From the NCBI GenBank assembly GCA_022770665.1, contig JALEHL010000034.1, positions 1-63,708 on the forward strand: a stretch of DNA of 63,708 bases, read 5' to 3'. Below the pieces are notes generated by a model. That model searched no databases. It worked only from the letters and a program-made list of their open reading frames with translations, and was not told where the DNA came from. Below are positions 35,002 to 44,134 of the stretch, piece by piece (positions within the stretch are counted from its first letter, which is position 1; each line of letters starts with the position of its first letter). The stretch comes from Bacillota bacterium (GTDB taxonomy: Bacteria; Bacillota; Clostridia; Peptostreptococcales; Anaerovoracaceae). The translations under genes were made by a program, and so were the position numbers.

Positions 35002-35619
35002 CAGATATTCCTTCAGCTTTTCCAGCGCCTTCTTCTCGATGCGGGATACATAGGACCGGCTGATTCCCAGATGACGGGCGATCTCACGCTGCGGAAGCGG
35101 TTCGCCGCCGTTCAGCCCGTAGCGATAGATGATAACGGCACGTTCCCGTTCTGTCAGCACCTGACGAAGACCCTGATGCAGTCTGGAGGCCTGGATTTTC
35201 AGGCTGATGGTGTCGAGAATCTCGTCAGCATCCGTGCCGAGAATGTCATTGAGGCTGATCTCGTTGCCGTCCCGATCCATGCCGATGGGCTGGCTCAGAG
35301 AAATTTCCTGCCGGTTTTTTTTCGTAGCCCGGATGTTCATCAGAATCTCATTTTCAATGCATTTGGCCGCATACGTCGCCAGACGGGTGCTCTTCCGGCT
35401 GGTATAGGTGTTAACGGCCTTGATCAGGCCGATGGTCCCGATGGAGATCAGGTCATCCTGACAGTAGCCGGGACCGGCGTATTTCCTTGCAATGTGGGCA
35501 ACCAGGCGCAGATTCCGTTCGATCAGAATGTTTTTTGCCTCCATGCTGCCTTCTTCCAGCTGCTGTACATATTCTCGCTCTTCTTTTTCGGTCAGTGGCT
35601 TCGGAAAGCTGCTGCTCAT
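34990..35619 (-). CDS. sigK: Sporulation sigma factor SigK, without pro-sequence
   Basis: This 209-residue sigma-70 family protein directs late mother-cell gene expression during sporulation. Region 2 is highly typical of SigK (ERNLRLVAHIARKY, then DDLISIGTIGLIKAVNTY and LATYAAKCIENEILM), and region 4 ends with GISRSYVSRIEKKALEKL. The chain begins MSSSFPKPLTEKEE, which aligns with the mature start of Bacillus SigK, so the hydrophobic pro-peptide is missing, as in Clostridioides difficile. The gene is not split by a skin-like element. A G-rich ribosome-binding site (GAGGGGGT) precedes the ATG. SigE is the closest alternative, but the sequence fits SigK better. Confidence 0.85.
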   Translation of the reverse strand: MSSSFPKPLTEKEEREYVQQLEEGSMEAKNILIERNLRLVAHIARKYAGPGYCQDDLISIGTIGLIKAVNTYTSRKSTRLATYAAKCIENEILMNIRATKKNRQEISLSQPIGMDRDGNEISLNDILGTDADEILDTISLKIQASRLHQGLRQVLTERERAVIIYRYGLNGGEPLPQREIARHLGISRSYVSRIEKKALEKLKEYLKDS

Positions 35620-35673
35620 TTATGTAACCCCCTCTGTCGCTTGTTTACTATATGCGTCAGAAGGGGGCGCGGT

Positions 35674-35700
35674 GCCTGGCCGCCGGAAAGACGGCCAGGC
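35674..35700. terminator. Perfect 9-bp hairpin between DUF1540 gene and sigK
   Basis: GCCTGGCCG at 35674-35682 and CGGCCAGGC at 35692-35700 flank a nine-base loop, just downstream of the DUF1540 stop. No T-run follows on the minus strand, so it may be a weak terminator or mRNA stabiliser. Confidence 0.55.
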
Positions 35701-35710
35701 CGGCAAGTAC

Positions 35711-35875
35711 CTATTTCCCAGGTTCGAAAGACAGACAGTCAGTGCACTGGTCGACCGTCGGGTTTGCCTCGTGAGTGCCTACGGTGATCGCGTCCAGAGA
35801 GCAGAGATTCTGCGTCTTTTCATGGTGTTTGCACTGGTCTACGGTGCAGCGGATCGTCTGATTACATGAATGCAT
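35711..35875 (-). CDS. DUF1540 cysteine-rich small protein
   Basis: This gene encodes 54 residues (starts MHSCNQTIRCTVDQCKHHEK, ends CTDCLSFEPGK). Six cysteines at 4, 10, 15, 25, 44 and 47 follow the DUF1540 spacing, with a central LDAITVGT strand. AAGGAGGT lies at a good distance before the ATG. DUF1540 proteins are widespread small metal-binding-looking proteins of Clostridia; their role is unknown. It lies upstream of sigK in the same direction. A possible SigE-like promoter (ATAATT, 14 bases, CATAAT) is visible before it on the minus strand, but I rate that low. Confidence 0.85.
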   Translation of the reverse strand: MHSCNQTIRCTVDQCKHHEKTQNLCSLDAITVGTHEANPTVDQCTDCLSFEPGK

Positions 35876-35951
35876 TGAAATACCTCCTTGTGATTTTGAT
35901 CTGCAGATAGTATTATGACCGAATCTTCATAAATTATTCCCGTATCTTCCC

Positions 35952-35980
35952 TTGTGCAAATGGCGGGAAAATGATATAAT
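35952..35980 (+). promoter_or_regulatory. Sigma-A-type promoter for radC
   Basis: TTGTGC at 35952-35957 and TATAAT at 35975-35980 are separated by 17 bases. Confidence 0.75.
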
Positions 35981-36134
35981 TTCAGATGACATTATGTAAA
36001 ATGATGAAATGGAGACTGCTTCGCGCCGGATGTTTTTTTCTGTCAGTTGGATATCTGGCCGTTTTAACGTGGCTTTTCGCCTGGAAACAGGTGTTTTTTC
36101 ACAGAAGAAGCGGCAGCAGGAAAGGAAGTCTGAC

Positions 36135-36815
36135 ATGAAGATCAAGGCATTGCCCGAGGAGGAACGGCCCATGGAGAAGGGCCTGTATCTGGGGATGGAG
36201 CAGCTGTCCAATGCGGAACTGATTGCACTTTTGCTGAACAGCGGAACGAAGGAGAAATCTGCCATTGCTGTGGCAGAGGAGATTCTCAGTCTTGGGGCGG
36301 GAATTTCCGGTCTCAGGGATCTTTCTGCGCAGGAGCTGATGCACGTTGCAGGGGTCGGAAAAGGAAAGGCCGCCAGGATTCTTGCGGCACTGGAGCTGGG
36401 AAAGCGGATTGCTGCCAGACCGGAGGGAAGACCGGTGAATGTGAATTCTCCCGATGACATTGCGGGGCTTTTTATGGAAGAGATGCGGGGCTTGAAAAAA
36501 GAAACTTTCCGTGCGCTGTTCCTCAATGCGAAGGGAGATATCATCTCCGCCGAGACGATTTCCGTGGGGGAACTGACCAGCACGCTGGTTCATCCCAGAG
36601 AGGTGTTTCATGCTGCGGTGAAAAAAAGCGCTGCGGCTGTGGTGTTTATCCATAATCATCCCAGCGGAGATCCATCCCCCAGCAGAGAAGATATCGAAAC
36701 AACCCGCCGGCTGACAGATTGCGGCAGGCTACTGGGGATTCGTGTGCTGGATCACCTGATCATCGGAGACGGCAGGTATGTGAGCATGCAGGCCTCCGGT
36801 GCAGTGGATTTCTGA
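36135..36815 (+). CDS. radC: RadC/MPN-domain DNA repair family protein
   Basis: This 226-residue protein has an N-terminal helix-hairpin-helix region (LSNAELIALLLNSGTKEKSA, then VAGVGKGKAARILAALELG). A C-terminal JAMM/MPN domain has HNHPSGDPSPSxxD, the zinc-binding signature, near residue 175. Despite the name, a direct repair role is doubtful for the family. AGGAAAG precedes the ATG at 36135; the frame runs further upstream to 36009 without a good site. RadC next to mreB is a common arrangement. Confidence 0.93.
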   Translation: MKIKALPEEERPMEKGLYLGMEQLSNAELIALLLNSGTKEKSAIAVAEEILSLGAGISGLRDLSAQELMHVAGVGKGKAARILAALELGKRIAARPEGRPVNVNSPDDIAGLFMEEMRGLKKETFRALFLNAKGDIISAETISVGELTSTLVHPREVFHAAVKKSAAAVVFIHNHPSGDPSPSREDIETTRRLTDCGRLLGIRVLDHLIIGDGRYVSMQASGAVDF

Positions 36816-36906
36816 AAACGGCAAGGAAGCAGAACAGAGCTGTTCAGAGACGTATAAAAATCCGGAAGAAATATTTTGCGAATTGATACTGTTTGGAGGT
36901 AGAAAC

Positions 36907-37953
36907 ATGTGTAGTTTATTCAGAGCGAAAGATATGGGAATTGATCTGGGTACAGCCAATACTCTGATTTATCTGAAGGGAAGCGGGATTATCGTCAATG
37001 AACCGTCGGTGATTGCCACGGATGAACGGAGAAAGGTGACCATTGCAGTGGGCATGGAGGCCAAGAATATGCTGGGGAAAGCACCGAAGAACATTTCCGT
37101 GGTGCGTCCGCTGCAGGACGGCGTGATTTCAGACTTCGACAAAACGGCAGAGATGCTGCGGACTTTCATCCAGAAGGCGCTGTCTTCCCGAAAAATCCGT
37201 AATTTCCGTGTGGTGGTCGGTGTGCCGAGCGGCGTAACGGAAGTGGAAAAGCGTGCGGTGGATCAGGTTGTAAGAGGCATGGGGGCCGGTGACGTATATA
37301 TTCTGGAGGAGCCGATGGCAGCGGCAATCGGCGCCGGACTTCCGGTGGACGGCACGACAGGATGCATGATCGCCGATATCGGCGGCGGCACGACGGATAT
37401 TGCAATTATTGCCTTAGGCGGCATTGTGGCAAGCACTTCCATCCGCCATGCGGGCGATAAGCTGAATGAGGCTATTATCCAGTACATGAAAAAGCGGCAT
37501 GCACTGCTCATCGGGGAGCATACTGCCGAAGAACTGAAAATAAATATCGGCTGCGCATGTATGGATGTCGATGAAAATGGAAATGAAATCATTGAGACCA
37601 TGCAGGCCAGAGGCAGAGATATCATTTCCGGTCTGCCAAAGACACTGGAAGTGACCAATAAGGACATGATGATCGCACTGCAGGAATCCATGGATATTAT
37701 TGTGGACGGCATTAAGGCGACCATCGAGAAGGCGCCGCCTGAGATTGCAGCAGATATTGCGGAGCACGGCATGATGCTGTCCGGCGGCGGCGGCCGGATC
37801 AAGAATCTGGATAAACTGATCAAGAAAAGAACCGATATGGATGTCACCATTGCGGAGAACGCGTTTGAAGCGGTGGCGGTCGGCACCGGCATGAGCCTGG
37901 AAGATATCGAAAAACTCAAGGTTTATGCCCAGTCCAGCAGCAGCCGCCGCTAG
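36907..37953 (+). CDS. mreB: Rod shape-determining protein MreB
   Basis: This 348-residue actin-like ATPase polymerises under the membrane and guides lateral wall synthesis. The phosphate 1 motif (MGIDLGTANTLIY), phosphate 2 (IADIGGGTTDIAII) and the adenosine motif near MLSGGGGRIKNLD are intact. TTTGGAGG precedes the ATG at 36907. It leads an operon with mreC, mreD, a PBP2 gene and a minD-like gene. The length is normal for MreB. Confidence 0.96.
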   Translation: MCSLFRAKDMGIDLGTANTLIYLKGSGIIVNEPSVIATDERRKVTIAVGMEAKNMLGKAPKNISVVRPLQDGVISDFDKTAEMLRTFIQKALSSRKIRNFRVVVGVPSGVTEVEKRAVDQVVRGMGAGDVYILEEPMAAAIGAGLPVDGTTGCMIADIGGGTTDIAIIALGGIVASTSIRHAGDKLNEAIIQYMKKRHALLIGEHTAEELKINIGCACMDVDENGNEIIETMQARGRDIISGLPKTLEVTNKDMMIALQESMDIIVDGIKATIEKAPPEIAADIAEHGMMLSGGGGRIKNLDKLIKKRTDMDVTIAENAFEAVAVGTGMSLEDIEKLKVYAQSSSSRR

Positions 37954-37998
37954 GTGGAAGGCTGCCGGACGGCAGAATGAATACAACAGAGGGCTGTT

Positions 37999-38814
37999 AT
38001 GAAATGGATTAGAGAACACAAGTTAATTTCCTGCCTGCTGGCGCTGCTTCTGGCACTGATCCTGATTTTTGTGCTGTCTGCAGGAAATCAGAAAAACAAT
38101 ACGGTGACCGGAAGCGTTCATAAAGCAATGTCCTATGTTTCCAGGCCGTTTACTGCTGTAACGAGGACGGTGCGGGATACGGTCTCCGGCATTTTTTCCT
38201 ACCGGAGCCTGCAGAAGCAGGTGGAGCAGCTGACTGCCGAGAAAGAGGATCTGCAGCGGCAGCTGGCGCAGGCATCACTGAAAAAAAGCGAACTGGAAGA
38301 GCTGCGGGAACTTTCCGCGCTGCTGAATTATGATTATACAGAAGAGAATTTTGAAGTTGTGACCGCCGATGTGACGTCTTTCGACGGATCCAACTGGACG
38401 AATATCTTCACTATCGACCGGGGGACAGAGGCCGGGATCAGAGCCGGCAATGTCGTGATCAGCGGCGACGGGCTGATCGGGAAGGTCTCTCAGGCGGGTG
38501 AAGGCTGGGCGAAAGTCGTTTCCATCATCGATGACGGAAATAAGGTCAGCTTCATGCTGGCCAGAGACAAAAAGCTGCTCGGCATTGTGGAAGGAAATCA
38601 GCAGGCAAAGATCACCGGCTACATGATGAAAGGAAATGCTGCTGTCGTGGAGGGGGATATCATTATCACCTCCGGCATGGGGACCTATCCTGCCGGCCTG
38701 GAGATCGGGACGATCAAGACGGTCACCTATAACAGCGATACACTGCTGAAGGAGATCACGGTGGAGCCGGCAACGGATTTCAGAAGTCTGAAGAAAGTAT
38801 CGGTGATCTTATGA
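37999..38814 (+). CDS. mreC: Rod shape-determining protein MreC
   Basis: This 271-residue protein has one N-terminal helix (about 10-28), then a coiled coil at about 70-105 (LQKQVEQLTAEKEDLQRQLAQ region) and the beta-rich MreC core (GNVVISGDGLIGKVSQAGEGWAKVVSIID). It acts outside the membrane to link the MreB system with PBP2 and RodA. Its last bases overlap mreD (ATGA). Confidence 0.94.
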   Translation: MKWIREHKLISCLLALLLALILIFVLSAGNQKNNTVTGSVHKAMSYVSRPFTAVTRTVRDTVSGIFSYRSLQKQVEQLTAEKEDLQRQLAQASLKKSELEELRELSALLNYDYTEENFEVVTADVTSFDGSNWTNIFTIDRGTEAGIRAGNVVISGDGLIGKVSQAGEGWAKVVSIIDDGNKVSFMLARDKKLLGIVEGNQQAKITGYMMKGNAAVVEGDIIITSGMGTYPAGLEIGTIKTVTYNSDTLLKEITVEPATDFRSLKKVSVIL

Positions 38815-39320
38815 AGCACTGGAAGATCGGCCTGCTGTTTCTGGCGGCGTTTCTGATTCAGCCGTCGCTGCTGAATCTGATCAGTATTCACGGATATACA
38901 CCGAATCTGATTCTGTGCCTGACCATTCTGACCACGTTTCTCTATGAACGGGAGATGTTCGGCGTGATATACGGCACCGCCTTCGGGATCCTGTATGACA
39001 TCATGTACAGCAATGTGGTGGGGCCGATGCCCATCAGCCTGCTGCTTGTGGCGCTGGGCATTGTGATCATCCGGGAATACACCAATATTGAGAACATTAT
39101 CAATCTGTGGGCTGTTTCGATCGGCTCCATCCTTGCATATTATTTTTTGAACTGGGGACTGCATCATCTGGCAGGCAACCCGGTCGGATTTCGTTTCGTA
39201 TTCAACAGTGTGCCGTGGATCGGCCTGTACTCGCTGGCGGTGATCACGCTGCTCTACTGGCTGATGTTCAGACTGCCTGCGAGACGTGCAAAATACAGAT
39301 ATAACAGGTATATAAGATGA
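38811..39320 (+). CDS. mreD: Rod shape-determining protein MreD
   Basis: This 169-residue integral membrane protein has about five helices and belongs to the MreD family by size, hydrophobicity and position. It has the family's GxxxGILYDIMYS segment near the middle. Both ends overlap neighbours by four bases (ATGA), so mreC, mreD and the PBP2 gene are translationally coupled. Confidence 0.9.
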   Translation: MKHWKIGLLFLAAFLIQPSLLNLISIHGYTPNLILCLTILTTFLYEREMFGVIYGTAFGILYDIMYSNVVGPMPISLLLVALGIVIIREYTNIENIINLWAVSIGSILAYYFLNWGLHHLAGNPVGFRFVFNSVPWIGLYSLAVITLLYWLMFRLPARRAKYRYNRYIR

Positions 39321-42139
39321 ATAAGAGGCTTTTGAATTCCCGCTACTATCAATTACTGGTACTGATTATCGTCCTTATGCTGGTGCTGTGCATAAGGCTT
39401 TTTGTGCTGACGATTCTGCAGCAGGATCAGTGGGAGGAAGCAGCTGAAAGTCAGAACACCAAGGAAATCACAACTTCTGCGCCCCGGGGCGAAATTCTGG
39501 ACCGGTATGGAAGGGTGCTTGCTACAAACAAGCAGCTGTTTACCGTGACATTCAATGCCAGCGGTCTTTCCACAGAAGAGATCAATGCGTCCGCCTACGG
39601 CCTGGTTCAGCTTCTGGAAAAAAACGGAGATGGCGATAAGATGGTGGACAATTTCCCGATTGTGATCACGAAAAAGGGCAATTTCAAGTACACCTACGAG
39701 GATGAAAAGAAAGAATGGCTGAAAAACCAGGGCTTTTCCACCAGTCTGACGGCGGCGGAAGCCTTCGACAAGCTGCGGAAAAAATACGAGATCGATCCTT
39801 CCCTGGACCGTTTTGAGGCGCTGGATGCGCTCCGGGAAAACCATAATGTGGATCCTCCGATCGTGGTATACAGCATGACCTGGGTGTACGACAATCAGAA
39901 GACGAATTTTCTGAGCAAATACGGTCTGAAAGAAGTGGAGTATAAAGATGAGGAGACCGGGGAAACGCTGAGCCGGCAGATGACTGCGAAAGAAGCGTTC
40001 TACGCATTAAGAAAGCTGTATAAGCTGGATGAATACATTCCGGAAGGAAAGACCAAACCGCTTTCTGACCGGCAGGTGCGGAAAATCTTTATGATCCGTG
40101 AGGAGATCAAGAGCCTGGGATTCAATAAATATCAGTCCAGCACCATCGCCAGAAATGTCGGCGACGAGACGATCGCTTACGTGGAGGAGATGGGAGATGT
40201 GCTGAAGGGTGTCGGGATCTCCTCGGAAACGGTACGCTACTATCCGAACGGCCGTCTCGCATCGCATATCCTCGGATATATGGGGAGCATTTCCGACAGC
40301 GAGTACGAGACCTATGTGGAAGAGAAAGGATACAGTGCCGATGATCTGATCGGAAAAGACGGCATTGAGGCCAGTATGGAAGAAAAGCTGCGGGGAAAGG
40401 ATGGCGTGAAGACGATTCGCGTCAACAGCAGCGGGGATTATATCGAGACGCTCAGCGAGACGGAGCCTGAGGCAGGAAAACGTGTTTATCTGACGATCGA
40501 CAAAGACCTGCAGGAGGCAGCGGAAAACGCACTGGAGAAGGTCATCAAGTGCGTAAAGAACGGAAGTGTGTTCCGCGGGAAATACGGCACTTCCGCGACG
40601 GTCGCATCGAAGAACTGCGGCTCCGGCGCTGTCGTTGCAATTGATGTGGAAACCGGAGATGTTCTGGCTATGGCCAGCTATCCGGACTATAACCCGAATA
40701 TTTTCGCAGAAGGAATTTCAAGTAAAGACTGGGCTTCTGTGCAGAGCTATAATTCACGGGATCCTCTGGCGCCGACGCCGCTGTATAATATCGCGACGAA
40801 GGCGGCGGTGCAGCCGGGCTCCATTTTCAAACCGGTCACTTCCGTGGCTGCGCTGGAAGCAGGACTGAATCCGGACACACCGATTTACGATAAAGGCTAT
40901 ATTACCATCGGCGACACGACGTACGGCTGTGATTCCTGGAACCGCTACCGGGGAAGCCATGGAACGGAGACCCTGGTGACCGGGATTCAGAACTCCTGCA
41001 ACTACTATTTCTACTGCATCGGAACCGGAAAAGACTGGCAGACCGGAAGATCTCTAGGATATGAAGACAAGATTTCCATCGAGAAAATCATGAATGTGGC
41101 ATCTGAGTTCGGCCTCGGGGAAAAGACCGGCATAGAGCTGTCCGAATCCGTTGCGAGCCTTCCGTCCGCAGAAGGAAAAATGCGGAATACGAAGACGTAT
41201 CTCTGGTATACGCTGTACGCATCTGCCAGCACGTATTTTCCGTCTTCGGTATGCAATGATGAAGAACTTCTGAAAAAGAATATTGATACAATCTGTAGCT
41301 GGATTGAGGAGAATCCGGACCGGGGCACGCTGATCCAGCGCATTGATGAGCAGACCGACGCACGGAAATCAAAAGTGGAAGCGCTGGCGGATCTGTGCAA
41401 GTTCTCTTTCTTTAATCAGGCACAGTGGACGGTCGGCGATGAATTCAGTATTGCGATCGGTGAAGGAGAGAACGCTTACACGCCGCTGCAGATCGCCAAT
41501 TACGTGGCAACCCTCGGAAACGGCGGCGCGCGGAATCAGGTGAACATTGTGAAAGGTGTGGAAGACGAAGGAGAAACAGAGAAACCGGAACCGTATCAGA
41601 TCCCGATTTCCCAGGATAAGCTGGATAAGGTGCTGGAAGGAATGCGCCGCGTGGCAACCAATGGCACACTGGCAGGCATCTATGGCAATTTCAGCGTACC
41701 TGTGGCCGGCAAAACCGGTACCGCCGACAAGGACGGAAAGATCAATCCGAAAAATGAGGTGGAGTATGTGAAGACACACCTTTCGCAGATCACATCCTCT
41801 GTGACCTGGGACCAGGTGAAAAAGCAGATGCAGAAGATGATGAAAGAGGATCCGGAAAAGTATCCGACGGAAAATGACACGGTTGACGCAGCACTGATCA
41901 AAGTCAGCCGAAACAAAGTGACCCAGAGCCAGATCAACCAGTTCAAGGAGGATTATGTGCCGTTCGCATGGACCATCACGCTGGCGCCGTACGATAACCC
42001 GAAGATTGCGGTGGTTGCCATGCTGGTTCAGGGAAAAACATCCTATAATGCAGGTCTGGTGACGAGAGAAGTGATCGGAGAGTACCTGAAAGTCAGCGAG
42101 GATTATACAGAAGCGGATTTCTCAACGAAGATGCAGTAA
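39317..42139 (+). CDS. mrdA: Penicillin-binding protein 2 (elongation transpeptidase), long form
   Basis: This 940-residue class B PBP works with RodA and MreC in lateral wall synthesis. One N-terminal helix lies at about 12-33. The dimerisation domain has APRGEILDRYGRVLATN. Catalytic motifs are SxxK (QPGSIFKP, about residue 500), SCN (QNSCNYYFY) and KTGTADKDG (about 803). E. coli PBP2 has about 630 residues; the excess here lies in the pedestal (about 100-270, with Lys/Glu-rich stretches), in a segment between SCN and KTG, and in a helical insert at about 815-875. Large PBP2 forms occur in other Clostridia. The start overlaps mreD. Confidence 0.92.
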   Translation: MNKRLLNSRYYQLLVLIIVLMLVLCIRLFVLTILQQDQWEEAAESQNTKEITTSAPRGEILDRYGRVLATNKQLFTVTFNASGLSTEEINASAYGLVQLLEKNGDGDKMVDNFPIVITKKGNFKYTYEDEKKEWLKNQGFSTSLTAAEAFDKLRKKYEIDPSLDRFEALDALRENHNVDPPIVVYSMTWVYDNQKTNFLSKYGLKEVEYKDEETGETLSRQMTAKEAFYALRKLYKLDEYIPEGKTKPLSDRQVRKIFMIREEIKSLGFNKYQSSTIARNVGDETIAYVEEMGDVLKGVGISSETVRYYPNGRLASHILGYMGSISDSEYETYVEEKGYSADDLIGKDGIEASMEEKLRGKDGVKTIRVNSSGDYIETLSETEPEAGKRVYLTIDKDLQEAAENALEKVIKCVKNGSVFRGKYGTSATVASKNCGSGAVVAIDVETGDVLAMASYPDYNPNIFAEGISSKDWASVQSYNSRDPLAPTPLYNIATKAAVQPGSIFKPVTSVAALEAGLNPDTPIYDKGYITIGDTTYGCDSWNRYRGSHGTETLVTGIQNSCNYYFYCIGTGKDWQTGRSLGYEDKISIEKIMNVASEFGLGEKTGIELSESVASLPSAEGKMRNTKTYLWYTLYASASTYFPSSVCNDEELLKKNIDTICSWIEENPDRGTLIQRIDEQTDARKSKVEALADLCKFSFFNQAQWTVGDEFSIAIGEGENAYTPLQIANYVATLGNGGARNQVNIVKGVEDEGETEKPEPYQIPISQDKLDKVLEGMRRVATNGTLAGIYGNFSVPVAGKTGTADKDGKINPKNEVEYVKTHLSQITSSVTWDQVKKQMQKMMKEDPEKYPTENDTVDAALIKVSRNKVTQSQINQFKEDYVPFAWTITLAPYDNPKIAVVAMLVQGKTSYNAGLVTREVIGEYLKVSEDYTEADFSTKMQ

Positions 42140-42187
42140 AGAACGATGCAGGAAAGACGATGCAGCGGGATTTCTGGAGGAAATGAA

Positions 42188-42919
42188 ATGGGTAAAGTAA
42201 TCGTTGTTGCTTCCGGCAAGGGAGGAACAGGAAAAACCACAGTTGTGGCAAATCTGGGTGCTACCATGGCACTGGAGGGCTTCCGGGTGGCTGTAGTGGA
42301 TATGGATATGGGACTGCGGAATCTGGACCTCTATCTGGGGCTGGAGAGCAACGTGGTATATGATGTCAGCGACGTGATGAACGGGGTCTGCAGGATCAAG
42401 CAGGCACTGATCAGAGATAAAAGCTTTCCAGGGCTGTTTCTTATGGCAGCTTCGCCGAAAAAACCGGACGGGGAGATTACTCCGCTGCATATGAAAATAC
42501 TCTGTGAGAAGCTCAGAGAGCAGTTTGATTACATCATCGTGGACGGTCCTGCCGGGATTGATGACGGGCTGGCGGTTGCGGCAGGCGGCGCAGATTTCGG
42601 AATCATCGTCTCCTCACCGGACTTCGCCTCATCCCGGGATGGTGAAATGGTGCGCCTGGTACTGCGGGAAATGGGCGTGCCGAGTACCGGCATACTGATC
42701 AATAAACTGAATGTGGACATGGTGAAAAAAGGATTCGCACCGGAAATTTCGGATCTGGTGGCCGGATATCAGAGAGAGCTTCTCGGCGTGATTCAGACCG
42801 ACGAGAATATCAGTATTTCCACGAATCTGGGTGTGCCGGTGGTGTTTATTCAGGAGGGATATATCGCGGAGAATTTCCACAATATCAGTGAAAGAATCCG
42901 GGCAAACTTAAAAGACTGA
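42188..42919 (+). CDS. minD: MinD-like ParA-family ATPase
   Basis: This 243-residue ATPase has a deviant Walker A (GKGGTGKTT at 10-18), the ADLGLRNLD-like MDMGLRNLDLYLGLE segment and the DGPAGID switch. These mark MinD, which places the division septum by positioning MinC. GGAGG precedes the ATG at 42188. Two points are odd: neither minC nor minE is next to it, and the C-terminus ends in SERIRANLKD without an obvious Lys-rich amphipathic membrane helix. It closes the mreBCD-PBP2 operon before a terminator. Confidence 0.85.
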   Translation: MGKVIVVASGKGGTGKTTVVANLGATMALEGFRVAVVDMDMGLRNLDLYLGLESNVVYDVSDVMNGVCRIKQALIRDKSFPGLFLMAASPKKPDGEITPLHMKILCEKLREQFDYIIVDGPAGIDDGLAVAAGGADFGIIVSSPDFASSRDGEMVRLVLREMGVPSTGILINKLNVDMVKKGFAPEISDLVAGYQRELLGVIQTDENISISTNLGVPVVFIQEGYIAENFHNISERIRANLKD

Positions 42920-42943
42920 TGCGAAAGCATCAGTCTTTTTTTT
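42911..42943. terminator. Bidirectional terminator between minD and rodA
   Basis: AAGACTGATGC and GCATCAGTCTT flank a GAAA tetraloop, with T-runs on the plus strand and A-runs before it on the other side. It includes the minD stop codon. Confidence 0.92.
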
Positions 42944-42967
42944 CGGTGTGTATTCTGCTGCAGATGC

Positions 42968-44086
42968 TCAGAATTTAATGGTCTTGCTGTTGACGCCGAC
43001 ATTCAGGATCAGGCCGACAGAAATCATACTGGCGATGACGGATGTGCCGCCGCCGGAAAGGAACGGCAGCGTGATCCCGGTAACCGGCATCAGTCCCATG
43101 GTCATGGCGATATTCTCAAAGATCTGGAAAAGAAACATGCCGATAAAACCTACAACGATCAGTGCGCCATAAAGGTCTTCCGAATCCCGGAGAATTCTGG
43201 TAAAGCGCCAGGTGAGCAGTCCATAGAGAAGAATCAGGCCGAATCCGCCCAGAAAGCCGAGCTCCTCGCCCACAACGGAAAAGATAAAGTCGGACTGCTG
43301 GACGGGAATAAAATCCAGAGATTTCTGTGTCCCCTGAAACAGACCAGTGCCCCGGAATCCGCCGGAACCGATGGCAACCTTGGACTGCCATACCTGATAG
43401 TTCCCCGGAAGACTCAGGTTGTCCGGATGGAGAAATGCTTCAATCCGGTCCTTCTGATAATCGCTGAGAAAACGGTAGGCAATCGGGATCATGGCTGCAG
43501 TGAGACCTGCACACTGGAAAAATACTTTATAGTCGATCCCGGCGAAAAATACCATGAAGATCCAGATGACAATATAGACCAGCGCACTTCCCAGATCCTC
43601 CTTCAGAACGATGGCGATCATCGGCGCGGCATACAGCACGGCTTTGAATACACCGCGGAAATTCCGCAGCTCATCCCGGTGCTGGGACAGGTAGCCTGCC
43701 ATGATCAGCACGAAAGTAATTTTCACAAATTCGGAAGGCTGCAGCGTCGTGACCTTCAGATCAATCCAGGATCTTGCCCCATACTGCTCGATTCCAAGAC
43801 CCGGGATGTATACCGTCAGGAGGAAAAGCAGAGAGAGCGCATAAAGCAGTTTCTCCAGACCATAAAAAAAGTTGTAGTTTACGGCGAGAACGACAACAAT
43901 GCAGCAGAAACCCAGAAGATAGGCGATCGCCTGGATAATGACAGCCCGGCCGTCTTTCCAGCTGAAGACAAAGCCGTCATCATATATGGTGCTTTCCAGC
44001 ATCAGCAGGCTGACAAAGCCGAGCACCAGTATCATGAGCAGCGTGACTTTATCCGCGCTCTTTAACGTGTTATAAATTTTGTTCAT
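42968..44086 (-). CDS. rodA: Rod shape-determining protein RodA
   Basis: This 372-residue SEDS glycosyltransferase polymerises lipid II into glycan strands together with PBP2. It has ten helices. SEDS landmarks include GARSWIDLKVTTLQPSEFVKI, the EDLGSALV segment with the probable catalytic Asp, and GLMPVTGITLPFLSGGGTS. The start has AAGGACAAG upstream. It is convergent to the mreBCD-PBP2-minD operon and divergent from rny, so its partner genes lie in a separate transcript. Confidence 0.94.
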   Translation of the reverse strand: MNKIYNTLKSADKVTLLMILVLGFVSLLMLESTIYDDGFVFSWKDGRAVIIQAIAYLLGFCCIVVVLAVNYNFFYGLEKLLYALSLLFLLTVYIPGLGIEQYGARSWIDLKVTTLQPSEFVKITFVLIMAGYLSQHRDELRNFRGVFKAVLYAAPMIAIVLKEDLGSALVYIVIWIFMVFFAGIDYKVFFQCAGLTAAMIPIAYRFLSDYQKDRIEAFLHPDNLSLPGNYQVWQSKVAIGSGGFRGTGLFQGTQKSLDFIPVQQSDFIFSVVGEELGFLGGFGLILLYGLLTWRFTRILRDSEDLYGALIVVGFIGMFLFQIFENIAMTMGLMPVTGITLPFLSGGGTSVIASMISVGLILNVGVNSKTIKF

Positions 44087-44104
44087 TTCTTGTCCTTCTT
44101 CACC

Positions 44105-44134
44105 TTGACATTTAGTTTACTAAAACATTATAAT
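44105..44134 (+). promoter_or_regulatory. Consensus sigma-A promoter for rny
   Basis: Perfect TTGACA (44105-44110) and TATAAT (44129-44134) are 18 bases apart. TTTAGT-TT-ACTAAA, an inverted repeat, fills 44111-44124 of the spacer and could be an operator. Confidence 0.85.

Noticed and set aside
34990-35619. sigK split by a skin-like recombinase element
   Set aside because: The frame is intact from start to stop with all sigma regions.
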